From: an uncultured Paraglaciecola sp.
Lineage (GTDB): Bacteria > Pseudomonadota > Gammaproteobacteria > Enterobacterales > Alteromonadaceae
Reading direction: 5' to 3'
Assembly (NCBI RefSeq): GCF_937123705.1
Contig: NZ_CAKZKO010000132.1
Location: 1-36,274, forward strand
Length of the DNA stretch: 36,274 bases
Position 1 is the first letter of the stretch, and every line of letters begins with the position of its first letter. Below the pieces are notes generated by a model. It ran no database searches. It saw only the letters and a program-made list of their open reading frames with translations, and was not told the DNA's origin. Of the stretch, positions 1 to 7,105 are shown piece by piece. Both the position numbers and the translations under genes were made by a program.

Positions 1-24
1 ATCAAGAATACTTCAACATATTTT

Positions 25-56
25 AATCCCCATTGAGATTCTCAGTGGGGATTTTT
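25..56 (+). terminator. Rho-independent terminator of a gene left of the window
   Basis: The arms AATCCCCA and TGGGGATT, with inner TGAG/CTCA pairing, form a long hairpin followed by a T-rich run. It precedes the gene at 133 and most likely ends a rightward transcript that enters from outside the window. Confidence 0.75.
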
Positions 57-132
57 CATTAGTATCAATCTTTGAATTGATAAACAACACAGTTAACTTG
101 CCATTTTTAAACCAAATCATTTGAAAACATAA

Positions 133-1110
133 ATGAAATTAAAATACATACTTCTTCTTACAAGTCTTTTTGTAATAAAAATGCAATCTTACGCTCAAGA
201 CACTATTTACACCTACTCTGACTCAGAATGGAATGAATGTGCTAAAGAAGATTATTTCTATTATGGTAAAACATTCAAAACGGATAACAATCTATGGGGC
301 CAATTGGACTATTTTAAAAACGGTCAACTACAAATGATAGGTGCACACGAAACTGCTGAACAAAAAGTAAAGCAGGGTCTTTTTATCTACTTTGACGAAA
401 ATGGGGATACAACTGGTATATACAACTATGTAGACAATGTAAAAGAAGGCAAATACGTGACTTTCTTTGATAATGGTAACAGAGATATTGAAACTACCCT
501 CGCGGATGGCCTGCAAGAAGGTCTCACAAACTACTATCACGAAAATGGAAAACTATCTTCAACAGGAGACTTCAGTAAAGGTTCCAGAATAGGTGAATGG
601 AAGTATTACGATAAAAGTGGTGAGTACATTAGTAATGAGCATTTTATACAAGAATACACAGCACCTTGTGGCTATCAGCTAAAGTTACCAGCTAGATGGA
701 TTCACTCCAGTAAAGATGAATATGGAAAAACAGTACAAGGAATATCTATTGACAGAATATTTAGAAAAGGAGTGAGAGACAACGATAGCAACGAACAGTT
801 TTATGCTCTTGATGCTATATGCTTTGATGAAAGAAACCTAACCCCAGAATCTGTTTGTAAGAACATGGCTAAAATGGAAGGTGCTAAAATGAAAAAAGTT
901 AAATCCTACAAGAAGCTAAAATTTCAAGTTGATGAATTTTATGCCTACACTAAAAAAGGCGATAATGGAGAAACCCTTCAAGTGCTCCTTTTTGCTGAAG
1001 CCAAAGGAAAAGACATTGCTCAATTGAAATTTACATTTGATCGTGCGGTTGACCCAGAGGCTTTAAGCGAAATGGTAGAAATCGTAAATAGCCTTTCAAT
1101 GGATTATTAA
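133..1110 (+). CDS. Secreted MORN-repeat protein (YwqK-like), Bacteroidota type
   Basis: A 325-residue protein. Residues 1-21 form a signal peptide (basic MKLK, hydrophobic stretch, then SYAQ), so export is likely. Residues about 60-165 hold several MORN-variant repeats of the type 'YFDENGDTTGIYNYVDNVKE', 'GKYVTFFDNGN' and 'GLTNYYHENGKLSSTGDF', typical of YwqK-like antitoxin-named proteins that are common in Bacteroidota. The C-terminal half (about 180-325) has no recognised domain and may be a separate folded module. There is no Shine-Dalgarno sequence before the ATG, only an A-rich leader, as expected for Bacteroidota and unlike the phage genes to the right. The exact function is not known; the YwqK 'antitoxin' label is a family name and not evidence of a toxin partner here. 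Confidence 0.75.
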   Translation: MKLKYILLLTSLFVIKMQSYAQDTIYTYSDSEWNECAKEDYFYYGKTFKTDNNLWGQLDYFKNGQLQMIGAHETAEQKVKQGLFIYFDENGDTTGIYNYVDNVKEGKYVTFFDNGNRDIETTLADGLQEGLTNYYHENGKLSSTGDFSKGSRIGEWKYYDKSGEYISNEHFIQEYTAPCGYQLKLPARWIHSSKDEYGKTVQGISIDRIFRKGVRDNDSNEQFYALDAICFDERNLTPESVCKNMAKMEGAKMKKVKSYKKLKFQVDEFYAYTKKGDNGETLQVLLFAEAKGKDIAQLKFTFDRAVDPEALSEMVEIVNSLSMDY

Positions 1111-1123
1111 AATATCAAAATAC

Positions 1124-1140
1124 AAAAAAGCCCAATCGAG
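1124..1140. other. Left junction between chromosomal flank and phage DNA
   Basis: The change from Bacteroidota-like to phage-like sequence falls between the stop codon at 1110 and the phage ORF at 1190. An A6 run at 1124-1129 followed by GCCCAATCGAG looks either like the left arm of a transcription terminator whose other arm is missing, or like phage sequence. The breakpoint cannot be fixed to the base by eye. Confidence 0.45.
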
Positions 1141-1175
1141 AAAAAATCCAAACTACCCATAGTTAAAAACTCCAT
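1131..1175 (-). pseudogene. 5' fragment of a small phage gene cut by the left junction
   Basis: An ATG at 1175, preceded by AAGGAAATAAC (a good Shine-Dalgarno), starts the leftward reading MEFLTMGSLDFFS and then runs into the junction. The hydrophobic start resembles the N-terminus of a single-pass membrane protein. If the phage genome is circular, this could be the missing start of the start-less ORF at 34095-34289. Alternatively it is a chance ORF. Confidence 0.35.
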
Positions 1176-1189
1176 GTTATTTCCTTGCT

Positions 1190-1291
1190 CTAATCTTTTT
1201 TAAGATAATGGGAAACCCTAGAAAGAGTTAGGGCGGCCCCCAAAATAATACCCACAAGAATACCAGCCTCGAAAAAATATAAATTATGCAT
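1190..1291 (-). CDS. Small single-pass membrane protein
   Basis: A 33-residue ORF beginning MHNLYFFEAG, with one hydrophobic segment (residues about 9-23, rich in G, I, L and A) and a basic tail ending KKD. The start is supported by an AAGAGGTG Shine-Dalgarno about 8 bases upstream. It lies at the left end of the leftward phage transcript. No family is recognised. Small holin-like or accessory membrane peptides are common in such places, but nothing here shows a role. Confidence 0.5.
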   Translation of the reverse strand: MHNLYFFEAGILVGIILGAALTLSRVSHYLKKD

Positions 1292-1355
1292 CGTTAAACA
1301 CCTCTTTAAATTAAAATTCTCTGTTAATTACTCCCTTAAATCAGTCCTGTCCGTC

Positions 1356-1769
1356 CTATTCAAGTAGTCTTTCATAACCCTCATCGTCTCCCCAATAAAT
1401 ATAAATATAAGGTAGTTCATCTCTGTTTGTTTTTAGCGATTCTCCGTCGATTACCTTAAAACCTCTATGAATAAAATAATCTTTGAATTTCTTCAAGTTT
1501 TCAGAATCTTGAAAATATACTAAGTCTGTTTTGTAAAAATTCTTTGTTATGCCCATATCTGCTGAGTGTTTTATTTCATTAAGACAATCTTTTTGCAGTT
1601 CTATCATTCTTTTAATCACTGCTTGATTGGATATCTTTAACATTTCTTCTGCCAACGTCATTGTTCTTTCCTCCTGAATTAATTGTGCATCTAGAACGCC
1701 CTTATCTTCATCTTTTTTAAAGTGTTTTTCAGCCCATTTTATAACCGAAGCCAAAGATAAATACGCCAT
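1356..1769 (-). CDS. Phage protein of unknown function under its own operator-controlled promoter
   Basis: A 137-residue, mostly helical protein beginning MAYLSLASVIKWAEKHF, with a charged middle and a C-terminal aromatic-acidic stretch (YIYIYWGDDEGYERLL). No family is recognised. The GGGAG before the ATG supports the start. It is unusual among the leftward small genes in having a dedicated strong promoter (1849-1877) whose spacer is a palindrome shared with the early promoters near 6.6-7.4 kb. This suggests it is regulated with the early or lysis-lysogeny genes (inference). Confidence 0.7.
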   Translation of the reverse strand: MAYLSLASVIKWAEKHFKKDEDKGVLDAQLIQEERTMTLAEEMLKISNQAVIKRMIELQKDCLNEIKHSADMGITKNFYKTDLVYFQDSENLKKFKDYFIHRGFKVIDGESLKTNRDELPYIYIYWGDDEGYERLLE

Positions 1770-1848
1770 TTGAAATCTCCCATTTAAACTAATTTAAAAA
1801 ACAACTATGACCCACTCTCTAGATATGAGATGTAACGTCCACACCAAA

Positions 1849-1877
1849 AGAATAGTCTAATTTAACTAGACTGTCAA
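1849..1877 (-). promoter_or_regulatory. Leftward sigma70 promoter with a palindromic operator as spacer
   Basis: Read on the minus strand: -35 TTGACA (1872-1877), a 17-bp spacer (1855-1871), -10 TATTCT (1849-1854). On the plus strand the spacer is GTCTAATTTAACTAGAC, with GTCTA/TAGAC half sites around 7 bp. The same arrangement is seen at 7398-7426. A repressor bound here would block polymerase. It drives the gene at 1356-1769. Confidence 0.7.
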
Positions 1878-1918
1878 CAACTAAGAATCTGGCTTAATAG
1901 TTCTCACTTGAACATAAA

Positions 1919-2308
1919 TTAAAGGGTAGTTAAAGAATTTCTAACCAGATTGCGCAAATTTTCCCCATGAGCACAACCGTCGTCTGCTGCTCCTTGATGC
2001 CTTCCAGACAAACCTTTCTCTCTTAGGACGCTAGTTAGTATTCTGAAATGAAACCGAACATCCCCACTGCTGGCTAATTTAACGCAAGAATCTTTCTCGG
2101 AATGATATGAGGTTATGGCTCCATGAAGCCTACAAATTAGAGCAAGAATAAAACCTAAGAACATATCCTCAGTCTCTTTGCCGTCTTCCTTTAGTTCCAT
2201 AACATAATTAAAGACTTCTCTAGTTTTAGAGTCATCCGGTAAAAATTCACCCGTAGGAAAATCATCCCCAAATTTATTTAAAATATCAAAGTATAAGTTA
2301 CTGTTCAT
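1919..2308 (-). CDS. Unknown phage protein, tandem paralogue of its upstream neighbour
   Basis: A 129-residue protein. Its residues about 8-105 align by eye with the C-terminal half of the upstream protein: ILNKFGDDFPTGEFL against ILNKFRDGFPTGNFL, SYHSEKDSC against SFHEEKDCL, and VRFHFRILT against SRFYFRILT. This indicates a local gene duplication. The ATG overlaps the upstream stop (ATGA-type), so translation is probably coupled. The C-terminal tail contains CAHGENLRNL and differs from the paralogue. No known family is recognised. Confidence 0.7.
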   Translation of the reverse strand: MNSNLYFDILNKFGDDFPTGEFLPDDSKTREVFNYVMELKEDGKETEDMFLGFILALICRLHGAITSYHSEKDSCVKLASSGDVRFHFRILTSVLREKGLSGRHQGAADDGCAHGENLRNLVRNSLTTL

Positions 2309-2994
2309 ATATCGTCTCCCCTTTTTTTAAGTGGCTGTTTCGAAAAAAAATTATCATTTACGGCAACTGTTAATATTCTAAAATAAAATCTTGAATCCTC
2401 TTTCTCGAAAGACTTTATCAAGCAGTCCTTTTCCTCATGAAATGATTTTATGGATTCATAAAGAATCAAGATTGTACGAGCCAAAAAATTTAAAAAAAGA
2501 CCTTCTTCCTCATGTTCAATCAAGTCTTCAAAGTCTTCGCTTAGACGCCTTACATACTCGAGTGCTGCTAGAGTATCGGCTTCATCTGATAAAAAATTTC
2601 CTGTAGGAAATCCATCACGGAACTTATTTAAAATAGGTAGTGCACGTTGCCTTTTGTATTGTCTCAAATTATATTTTCTCAAGAATCCTTCTCCGGGATG
2701 ATTTTTTTTCAGTGAAATATTAAGTCTTTTATCTCTTACGTATATGTCGCAGCACGGAGGCATATCATCAGGGATAATCATATGGTCATAAACATCTGCA
2801 AAAGTACGTTTTTTATATGGGCGTTCATACGACTCAACTTTATATTTTTTCTGGTTCAATAAGACATTTTCTACGTCAAAGCCAATCCTATCAGAAACAT
2901 AATCGCAATCATCAGTCGACCCAGCAGATATCGATACAACCAAATCCTTATCAAAAATGCTTAGAATATCTATTAACTCTTTCACGGTTACCAT
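2305..2994 (-). CDS. Unknown two-part phage protein (N-terminal module plus duplicated module)
   Basis: A 229-residue protein. The N-terminal part (1-115) starts MVTVKELIDILSIFDKD, a pattern seen in small phage proteins that begin with a helical 'T-V-x-E-L-I-x-x-L' segment. The C-terminal part (about 120-225) is paralogous to the next gene downstream. There is no recognisable catalytic motif. It lies in the leftward chain of short, closely packed genes after the terminase-small-like gene. The Shine-Dalgarno sequence (GAATGAAG) is acceptable. Confidence 0.65.
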   Translation of the reverse strand: MVTVKELIDILSIFDKDLVVSISAGSTDDCDYVSDRIGFDVENVLLNQKKYKVESYERPYKKRTFADVYDHMIIPDDMPPCCDIYVRDKRLNISLKKNHPGEGFLRKYNLRQYKRQRALPILNKFRDGFPTGNFLSDEADTLAALEYVRRLSEDFEDLIEHEEEGLFLNFLARTILILYESIKSFHEEKDCLIKSFEKEDSRFYFRILTVAVNDNFFSKQPLKKRGDDI

Positions 2995-3000
2995 TAATCT

Positions 3001-3411
3001 TCATTCTCCCTTGTGGTATTTATATAAAACATCCATGATGTTGCTGGGTTTAATCTCACTATGTATGCGTCCAAGTTCTATATCTATTTCTTTTATGAAA
3101 TCTAAAAATTTATTAAGTGATAAATTTTCTTTAACCCGACGGTAAATACAAATATTTTCGTCATCTTCACAGAAAAATTCAAGGACAAAATTAGAACAAC
3201 CCACACGAAAATCATAAAAAAGATAAGCCTTTATTATAAATTTTGAATTTGTCTCGGCGATAAACCCAGGGTACGGAAAAATCAGGCCGGGGTTAATCTC
3301 AATTTCATTAACCCCTGTAATGTTGTCGATATTCTTTAGAGCGCCCCTAATATCGTCAACATCTTTTTCTGTAATTAGCTTATTTATCTTCTTTTTTCCT
3401 GTATGTAGCAT
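3001..3411 (-). CDS. Phage protein of unknown function
   Basis: A 136-residue acidic protein with alternating hydrophobic strands (residues 40-95), suggesting an alpha/beta fold. No known family or motif is visible. It overlaps the end of the upstream gene by 32 bases and lies only 7 bases before the next, consistent with a single leftward transcript. The ATG used is the first in the frame; the ribosome site is weak, so translational coupling is likely. Confidence 0.6.
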   Translation of the reverse strand: MLHTGKKKINKLITEKDVDDIRGALKNIDNITGVNEIEINPGLIFPYPGFIAETNSKFIIKAYLFYDFRVGCSNFVLEFFCEDDENICIYRRVKENLSLNKFLDFIKEIDIELGRIHSEIKPSNIMDVLYKYHKGE

Positions 3412-3733
3412 CCATTATCCACTCATCGAAATCAATAGTATATTTATCTTTATTTTCTCTTTCAATGACCTCAAATGCGCCTTGACAGTCTTGATGTGAT
3501 AGTACGAAACCATATTTCTTGCCAGATTTAACAATAGACTTTAGGTATCTATTAACTTTTTTACCTCGTTTTTTTCTGTAAGAATAAATTGCATTTTCTG
3601 CTTTAACACCAAAATCAAAAGGTGTGTCATCCTCATGAATAGTTAAGTCAATAGAATTAACTCGATAACTATCAAATATACCCTTTAGATGAATTAGAAT
3701 ATCTTTCCAATTAAATTTCAATATTTTTAACAT
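3380..3733 (-). CDS. Phage protein of unknown function
   Basis: A 117-residue basic protein, with the lysine-rich middle 'YSYRKKRGKKVNRYL' (about 50-64). Such a patch could bind nucleic acid, but no family is recognised. GGGAAGA before the ATG supports the start, and the start codon overlaps the upstream stop. The 3' end overlaps the next gene. Confidence 0.6.
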   Translation of the reverse strand: MLKILKFNWKDILIHLKGIFDSYRVNSIDLTIHEDDTPFDFGVKAENAIYSYRKKRGKKVNRYLKSIVKSGKKYGFVLSHQDCQGAFEVIERENKDKYTIDFDEWIMDATYRKKEDK

Positions 3734-3951
3734 TCTTCCCTCTTCATAGTTTTATTTATATAAGGCGGCGCCTCATTCCTTAAATCTCTCTTCATCATCC
3801 TGTCGTCGCATTCAGAGCACAAAAACGGGTGGTTAACCCCCAGATACCCTCCGCCTAGGTATACGTTTCCTGATGTGATTTCAACGCCACATTGGGCACA
3901 TTTCTTGGGTTTGTTGAATTGGATGGTGAAGAATTCTCCTTTATCTGTCAT
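3727..3951 (-). CDS. Small zinc-ribbon protein
   Basis: A 74-residue protein with CAQCGVEI at residues about 18-25 and CSEC near 46-49, two CxxC knuckles 25 residues apart with a Gly-rich loop between them. This is the pattern of a single zinc ribbon. It may be a protein- or nucleic-acid-binding accessory factor. It is one of several small Cys-rich proteins in this phage, though its simple two-knuckle layout differs from the cross-brace-like ones at 8.6, 27.2 and 32.0 kb. Confidence 0.65.
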   Translation of the reverse strand: MTDKGEFFTIQFNKPKKCAQCGVEITSGNVYLGGGYLGVNHPFLCSECDDRMMKRDLRNEAPPYINKTMKREEC

Positions 3952-3956
3952 GCTAT

Positions 3957-4406
3957 TTACCCATTATTTTTATCAAGCCAATTAATGGGATTTTTTGAAA
4001 GCCATTTGTAAACTGAGCAGTCAAAATTATCAACTACATCCTTTAGATTTTGATGGGATAAGTTTCCAAGATAAACCCCTTTTATAATTTTAATGTTTTC
4101 GCAAATAAGGCTTTCGGAAAAATTAATTGTTAGTCTGGCTATATTTTTAGTTTTATCATCTATTTCTCCATGTCTTAGTAAACTTAAAGAGATTAATGTG
4201 CTTTCAATAAGGTCGAGAAGAGAATCTCTTTTTCTCTCCACTATAGAATAATATGAATCATCAAACTCTTCACCTATATGTATGTCGGTATAAACTCCTG
4301 ACTTAACCATTAAAGAATATATTTTACCTGCTTCAAGCTCAGATTTGCAGTAACAGATAATCTCATCAGCCCCCCTATATATTAAAAATACTTTCTTATA
4401 GCTCAT
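3957..4406 (-). CDS. Phage protein of unknown function
   Basis: A 149-residue protein starting MSYKKVFLIYRGADEIICYC. The ATG at 4406 overlaps the stop of the terminase-small-like gene (TGATG), a classic coupling arrangement, and is preferred to the TTG one codon upstream. The N-terminal beta-rich segment followed by helices is consistent with a small alpha/beta protein. No family is recognised. Confidence 0.65.
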   Translation of the reverse strand: MSYKKVFLIYRGADEIICYCKSELEAGKIYSLMVKSGVYTDIHIGEEFDDSYYSIVERKRDSLLDLIESTLISLSLLRHGEIDDKTKNIARLTINFSESLICENIKIIKGVYLGNLSHQNLKDVVDNFDCSVYKWLSKNPINWLDKNNG

Positions 4407-5020
4407 CAATTATAAACCTCACTCTTAACTCTCACCTGTTCAACTTCCTTATCAACTTTCTTGCTATCAACCTGATTTTGAGCATGCTTCCAAGCATCAA
4501 TAACATTACCTGCTTTGATGAGCTCAGCCGTTCTCTTTTGTTTTTCTTCATCACTACTGTCATCCATATCCTTGTAATGACCTGCCAACGTTGAAGCTTC
4601 TTTGAAAGCCGCAATAGCTTGTCTAGGGTTTGTCTCATAAGTGTTCATTCCGATTTGATACAAGATATTAGCCGAATGTTCTTTTGTAAATGTTTTTGTA
4701 AAGATTGTAGAAATAAATCTGTGAGACAATAACTTCTCGTACAGTGATGATATTGCAGCGTTTCTAAGCAGTCTGTCACCTTCTGTAGAGGCAACAGCTT
4801 TTCTCTCATCTAACGTTCGTGCTTTACCATCCTTTCCTTTTTTAGCTCCAAAACCGGCATCGATAGCGGCCATTGTTTTATTGCCGCCATTATCCACGAG
4901 ATTTACAATAAATTTACATATCTTCTCTTTGTTTGGCCTGTCTATCTCTAACGCTGCGTCTACCAAATCCTTGATAATTTCGTGCAAGTCGTATTCTTTT
5001 ATTCTCAACGGTCTTGACAT
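4406..5020 (-). CDS. Putative terminase small subunit
   Basis: A 204-residue protein. The segment KICKFIVNLVDNGGNKTMAA followed by IDAGFGAK, and later EGDRLLRNAAISSLYEKL, matches the N-terminal helix-turn-helix region of terminase small subunits, in which a DNA-recognition domain carries an 'N-x-T-x-A-A-x-x-A-G' motif. It would recognise the packaging site and recruit the large subunit for headful packaging. The large subunit is not adjacent here (30412-31986). If the phage map is circular, the two lie on the same leftward unit about 6-7 kb apart. GAGGATG precedes the ATG. The C-terminal third is charged and helical. The assignment rests on motif recognition only. Confidence 0.6.
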   Translation of the reverse strand: MSRPLRIKEYDLHEIIKDLVDAALEIDRPNKEKICKFIVNLVDNGGNKTMAAIDAGFGAKKGKDGKARTLDERKAVASTEGDRLLRNAAISSLYEKLLSHRFISTIFTKTFTKEHSANILYQIGMNTYETNPRQAIAAFKEASTLAGHYKDMDDSSDEEKQKRTAELIKAGNVIDAWKHAQNQVDSKKVDKEVEQVRVKSEVYN

Positions 5021-5064
5021 TTAACATCCTCAATAAATTTAATTAATAATCGTTCACACCTCAT

Positions 5065-5093
5065 ATTGTAGATGTTTTTGTTTTTTATAGCAA
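5065..5093 (-). promoter_or_regulatory. Leftward sigma70 promoter for the terminase/late unit
   Basis: Minus strand: -35 TTGCTA (5088-5093), 17-bp spacer, -10 TACAAT (5065-5070). It lies 45 bases upstream of the ATG at 5020. The same -35 and -10 hexamers with the same 17-bp spacing occur at 6738-6766, suggesting that both are used under the same conditions. Confidence 0.6.
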
Positions 5094-5113
5094 CTACGCA
5101 GGGTTGTTAAAAT

Positions 5114-5129
5114 TGTTCCACGTAGAACA
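5114..5129. promoter_or_regulatory. Palindromic site TGTTCCACGTAGAACA (operator or parS-like)
   Basis: This 16-bp imperfect palindrome lies 21 bp upstream of the -35 box of the leftward promoter. It matches 14 of 16 bases of the Bacillus subtilis-type ParB site TGTTNCACGTGAAACA. No ParA or ParB gene is visible in the window, so an operator for a phage regulator is at least as likely. Confidence 0.4.
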
Positions 5130-5140
5130 TTAATCTACTT

Positions 5141-6547
5141 TTAATCCATCCAGTTTTTATTACTTTCATACAGTTGATTAGACGCTGATACGTGCTCATT
5201 GCATGAATTCTGCACGCTCCTAGATATTATTTCGTAGTTAATATCGTAGCTGTCTCGCGAAAGCCTCTTCAAGCATATTTCGACTGAAGTTCTCATATCT
5301 GACCTAGCCAATTGTGCTTTAAGGTCAAGAAAAAATGAGTTGAAAGTTAGACAAAATGCCATCTTCCGAGATTTTGAATCCTCATGCTTGCTCAAATCTA
5401 CCTTGCTTTTAACTGAGCTTCCTATTTTTTTGATGAGTTCATCTGGTATTTTTATATACGCGTCTTTCTTCATGAGATACTCGTAGTCTGTGAGAATTGA
5501 TTTTGTTCTCTCAGAGCTGTTTTTTATTTGTTCAGTTTTATTGCCTCTAATCTCGTTTGTTGCCATCTTGAACCGAAGCTCTTGGATTTTATCTAAGTCA
5601 CCGCCTATGCATGCCTGAGTGTATTGCTCATCAAGGCTTTGGCTGTCTTGTTCTTGGTTTTTGTTTCTGTCCATCTCCTGAATTTCGACAATAAGAAGCT
5701 CAATCAATTCTTTGAAAAAAAACAAAGACTTTTTTTGACCAGATTTGTAAGTATCTGAACTCCTCTCTTCTTTACCTATATCTATAAAAGATCTCTTACT
5801 CTTATTAATACTAAGAGATGTAAAGTTTTGAGTACCTTTTGGTGTATCGTTTTGAGTACCTTGTTCAATTAGTTTCCTGTTTTCTGTGGATAAGTCCTTT
5901 TTGTATATGCTCATTTCTTGGCCTCCTGTTTGGTAAGTGTAAGCACTTCGGTGGTGTGGTCTGAATCGTGAGATTAGTTTCTTTGATAAAAGGCTGTTTA
6001 TTATTTTAGAAACCGAAACCCTAGATATGCCTAATTTTAGAGCGATGAACTCCATGTCCATTTTTCTTGGCTGTTGACTGGTTAGGTTCTTGAGCAGCGA
6101 GAATGCTTTCTTCTCTTGATTGGTTATTTTATTGCTTTTTAGCGTATCTATCGGGAACCAGTAACCAAGGGATTGTCGACATAGTTCTTTAGCCTCACAG
6201 AAGGCGGAAGGATGGTCTATACTTGACGTTCTGAAAGAATAGGTGCCATCGGGTTTCCTATGTGTTAAACCCCTCTTAGAAAGGGAATTTAGAGCATTCT
6301 TGATGCCACTGGCAGATGAGCTCATATTTTTCCCGATATTTCTGTTTGAGCACTTGATCGAGAAAAAAGAAAGGTACTGGATAACAGCGAAAACTGTTAT
6401 CTCAATAGGTGAGCATAAATTAAACACTTCGTTGGGAACGAACCCAGAATAAGAGGTTGGGGCAAAGTGGGCATTAAATTTTTTTGGCTCAGTATAGAGC
6501 TCTGATTGTGAAGATATTATAGATGATACATTTTGTAACGCAAGCAT
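5141..6547 (-). CDS. Replication-initiation-like protein with winged-helix domains
   Basis: A 468-residue protein, likely the phage replication initiator acting at the origin to load host helicase. Residues about 40-130 look like a first helix-turn-helix/winged-helix domain (EITVFAVIQYLSFFS, then GIKNALNSLSKRGLTHR followed by a 'wing' GTYSFR). Residues about 140-205 hold a second one (FIALKLGISRVSVSKIINSL, then LISRFRP). The middle (230-290) is a low-complexity, Thr/Ser/Lys-rich linker; its DNA contains direct repeats and an inverted repeat resembling an origin, as in lambda O. The C-terminal region is charged and helical. It lies between the early rightward genes and the leftward late promoter. 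It could also be a transcription regulator; confidence in 'replication' is moderate. Confidence 0.55.
   Translation of the reverse strand: MLALQNVSSIISSQSELYTEPKKFNAHFAPTSYSGFVPNEVFNLCSPIEITVFAVIQYLSFFSIKCSNRNIGKNMSSSASGIKNALNSLSKRGLTHRKPDGTYSFRTSSIDHPSAFCEAKELCRQSLGYWFPIDTLKSNKITNQEKKAFSLLKNLTSQQPRKMDMEFIALKLGISRVSVSKIINSLLSKKLISRFRPHHRSAYTYQTGGQEMSIYKKDLSTENRKLIEQGTQNDTPKGTQNFTSLSINKSKRSFIDIGKEERSSDTYKSGQKKSLFFFKELIELLIVEIQEMDRNKNQEQDSQSLDEQYTQACIGGDLDKIQELRFKMATNEIRGNKTEQIKNSSERTKSILTDYEYLMKKDAYIKIPDELIKKIGSSVKSKVDLSKHEDSKSRKMAFCLTFNSFFLDLKAQLARSDMRTSVEICLKRLSRDSYDINYEIISRSVQNSCNEHVSASNQLYESNKNWMD
5791..5862. repeat. Origin-like repeats inside the replication gene
   Basis: An inverted repeat (ATCTCTTA at 5791-5798 and TAAGAGAT at 5812-5819, around an AT-rich loop) lies beside two 14-bp direct repeats GTTTTGAGTACCTT at 5825-5838 and 5849-5862 (24-bp period). 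They lie in the linker-coding part of the initiator gene, the position of iterons in lambda-type origins. Part of the repetition encodes the peptide GTQN twice, so coding constraint may explain some of it. Confidence 0.4.
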
Positions 6548-6587
6548 AGTTTATTTCCCGTTTAAATTTAAACCGTCAAACAAACCC

Positions 6588-6616
6588 TTGCAATCGCATT
6601 CTAATTTACATAGAAT
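6588..6616 (+). promoter_or_regulatory. Rightward early promoter overlapped by a 17-bp operator
   Basis: -35 TTGCAA (6588-6593), 17-bp spacer, -10 TAGAAT (6611-6616). TTCTAATTTACATAGAA (6599-6615) covers the end of the spacer and almost all of the -10 box, and is an inverted repeat (TTCTA/TAGAA around 7 bp) matching the sites at 1855 and 7404. Confidence 0.6.
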
Positions 6617-6667
6617 TTAATAGTACTAAGTTTGTTGGGGTTTCCTTGTAAGATAGACCAACATTTC

Positions 6668-6696
6668 GGCTAGCGTCATCGTATCCGGCGCTAGCC
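6668..6696. promoter_or_regulatory. Stem-loop in the early leader
   Basis: GGCTAGCG (6668-6675) and CGCTAGCC (6689-6696) form a perfect 8-bp stem with a 13-base loop, downstream of the first rightward promoter and upstream of the second. There is no T-run after it, so it is not a standard terminator; it might be an attenuator, antiterminator site or protein-binding site. The rest of the 6548-6814 intergenic region holds only the promoters and operators listed and a palindrome GTTTAAATTTAAAC at 6560-6573. Confidence 0.4.
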
Positions 6697-6737
6697 ATCC
6701 CTAAACCTACCTCTTATCCCATACCAAATCAAGCTTA

Positions 6738-6789
6738 TTGCTAAAACTTGAGATATAGCTTACAATCGTTAAGTCTAATTTAAATTGTC
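6738..6789 (+). promoter_or_regulatory. Second rightward early promoter with operator at the start site
   Basis: -35 TTGCTA (6738-6743), 17-bp spacer, -10 TACAAT (6761-6766). GTCTAATTTAAATTGTC (6773-6789), one good and one degenerate half site of the shared operator, covers the expected transcription start. It serves the gene at 6815. Confidence 0.6.
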
Positions 6790-6814
6790 TGCTTGGCAAT
6801 AAAAGAGGTTAACC

Positions 6815-7096
6815 ATGAAAGAACATTCGTATTTTCCCCGGATATTTATGATAGCAGTAATTGCTTTGCTGTCGTTTATAGCGGCAAAATTAAGCCCGGG
6901 ATATGTACATGTTATTACTATAGTATCGTATGTATGGCTTTGTATTATGGCGATTCCATTAGGGATTATTGCTATATTCTTTATTTTTATTGGTCTACCG
7001 TCAATTCTGGAAAATTTATTTGAATTTGATGATAAAGCTAAACGTAGCCGTAATCCTGATGTATTTTTCGATGATTCAGCTAAAAAAAGAAGGTAA
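6815..7096 (+). CDS. Small two-pass membrane protein, first gene of the early unit
   Basis: A 93-residue protein with two hydrophobic segments (about 8-25 and 31-62, the second long and rich in I/F/G) and a basic cytoplasmic tail ending DDSAKKRR. AGAGGTTAACC before the ATG gives a good ribosome site. As the first early gene it could be a superinfection-exclusion or host-membrane protein, but nothing in the sequence fixes that. An alternative short ORF starting at 6793 in another frame is not supported. Confidence 0.65.
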   Translation: MKEHSYFPRIFMIAVIALLSFIAAKLSPGYVHVITIVSYVWLCIMAIPLGIIAIFFIFIGLPSILENLFEFDDKAKRSRNPDVFFDDSAKKRR

Positions 7097-7105
7097 AAAA
7101 ATAAA

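Noticed and set aside
4432..4638. Minus-strand ORF of 68 residues inside the terminase-small-like gene
   Set aside because: Alternative frame of a better supported gene; no start signal.
6551..6579. Possible leftward promoter of the initiator gene (TTGACG, 17 bp, AAATAA)
   Set aside because: The -10 box is poor and the start would fall at the start codon; the palindrome in the spacer is noted but a promoter is not claimed.
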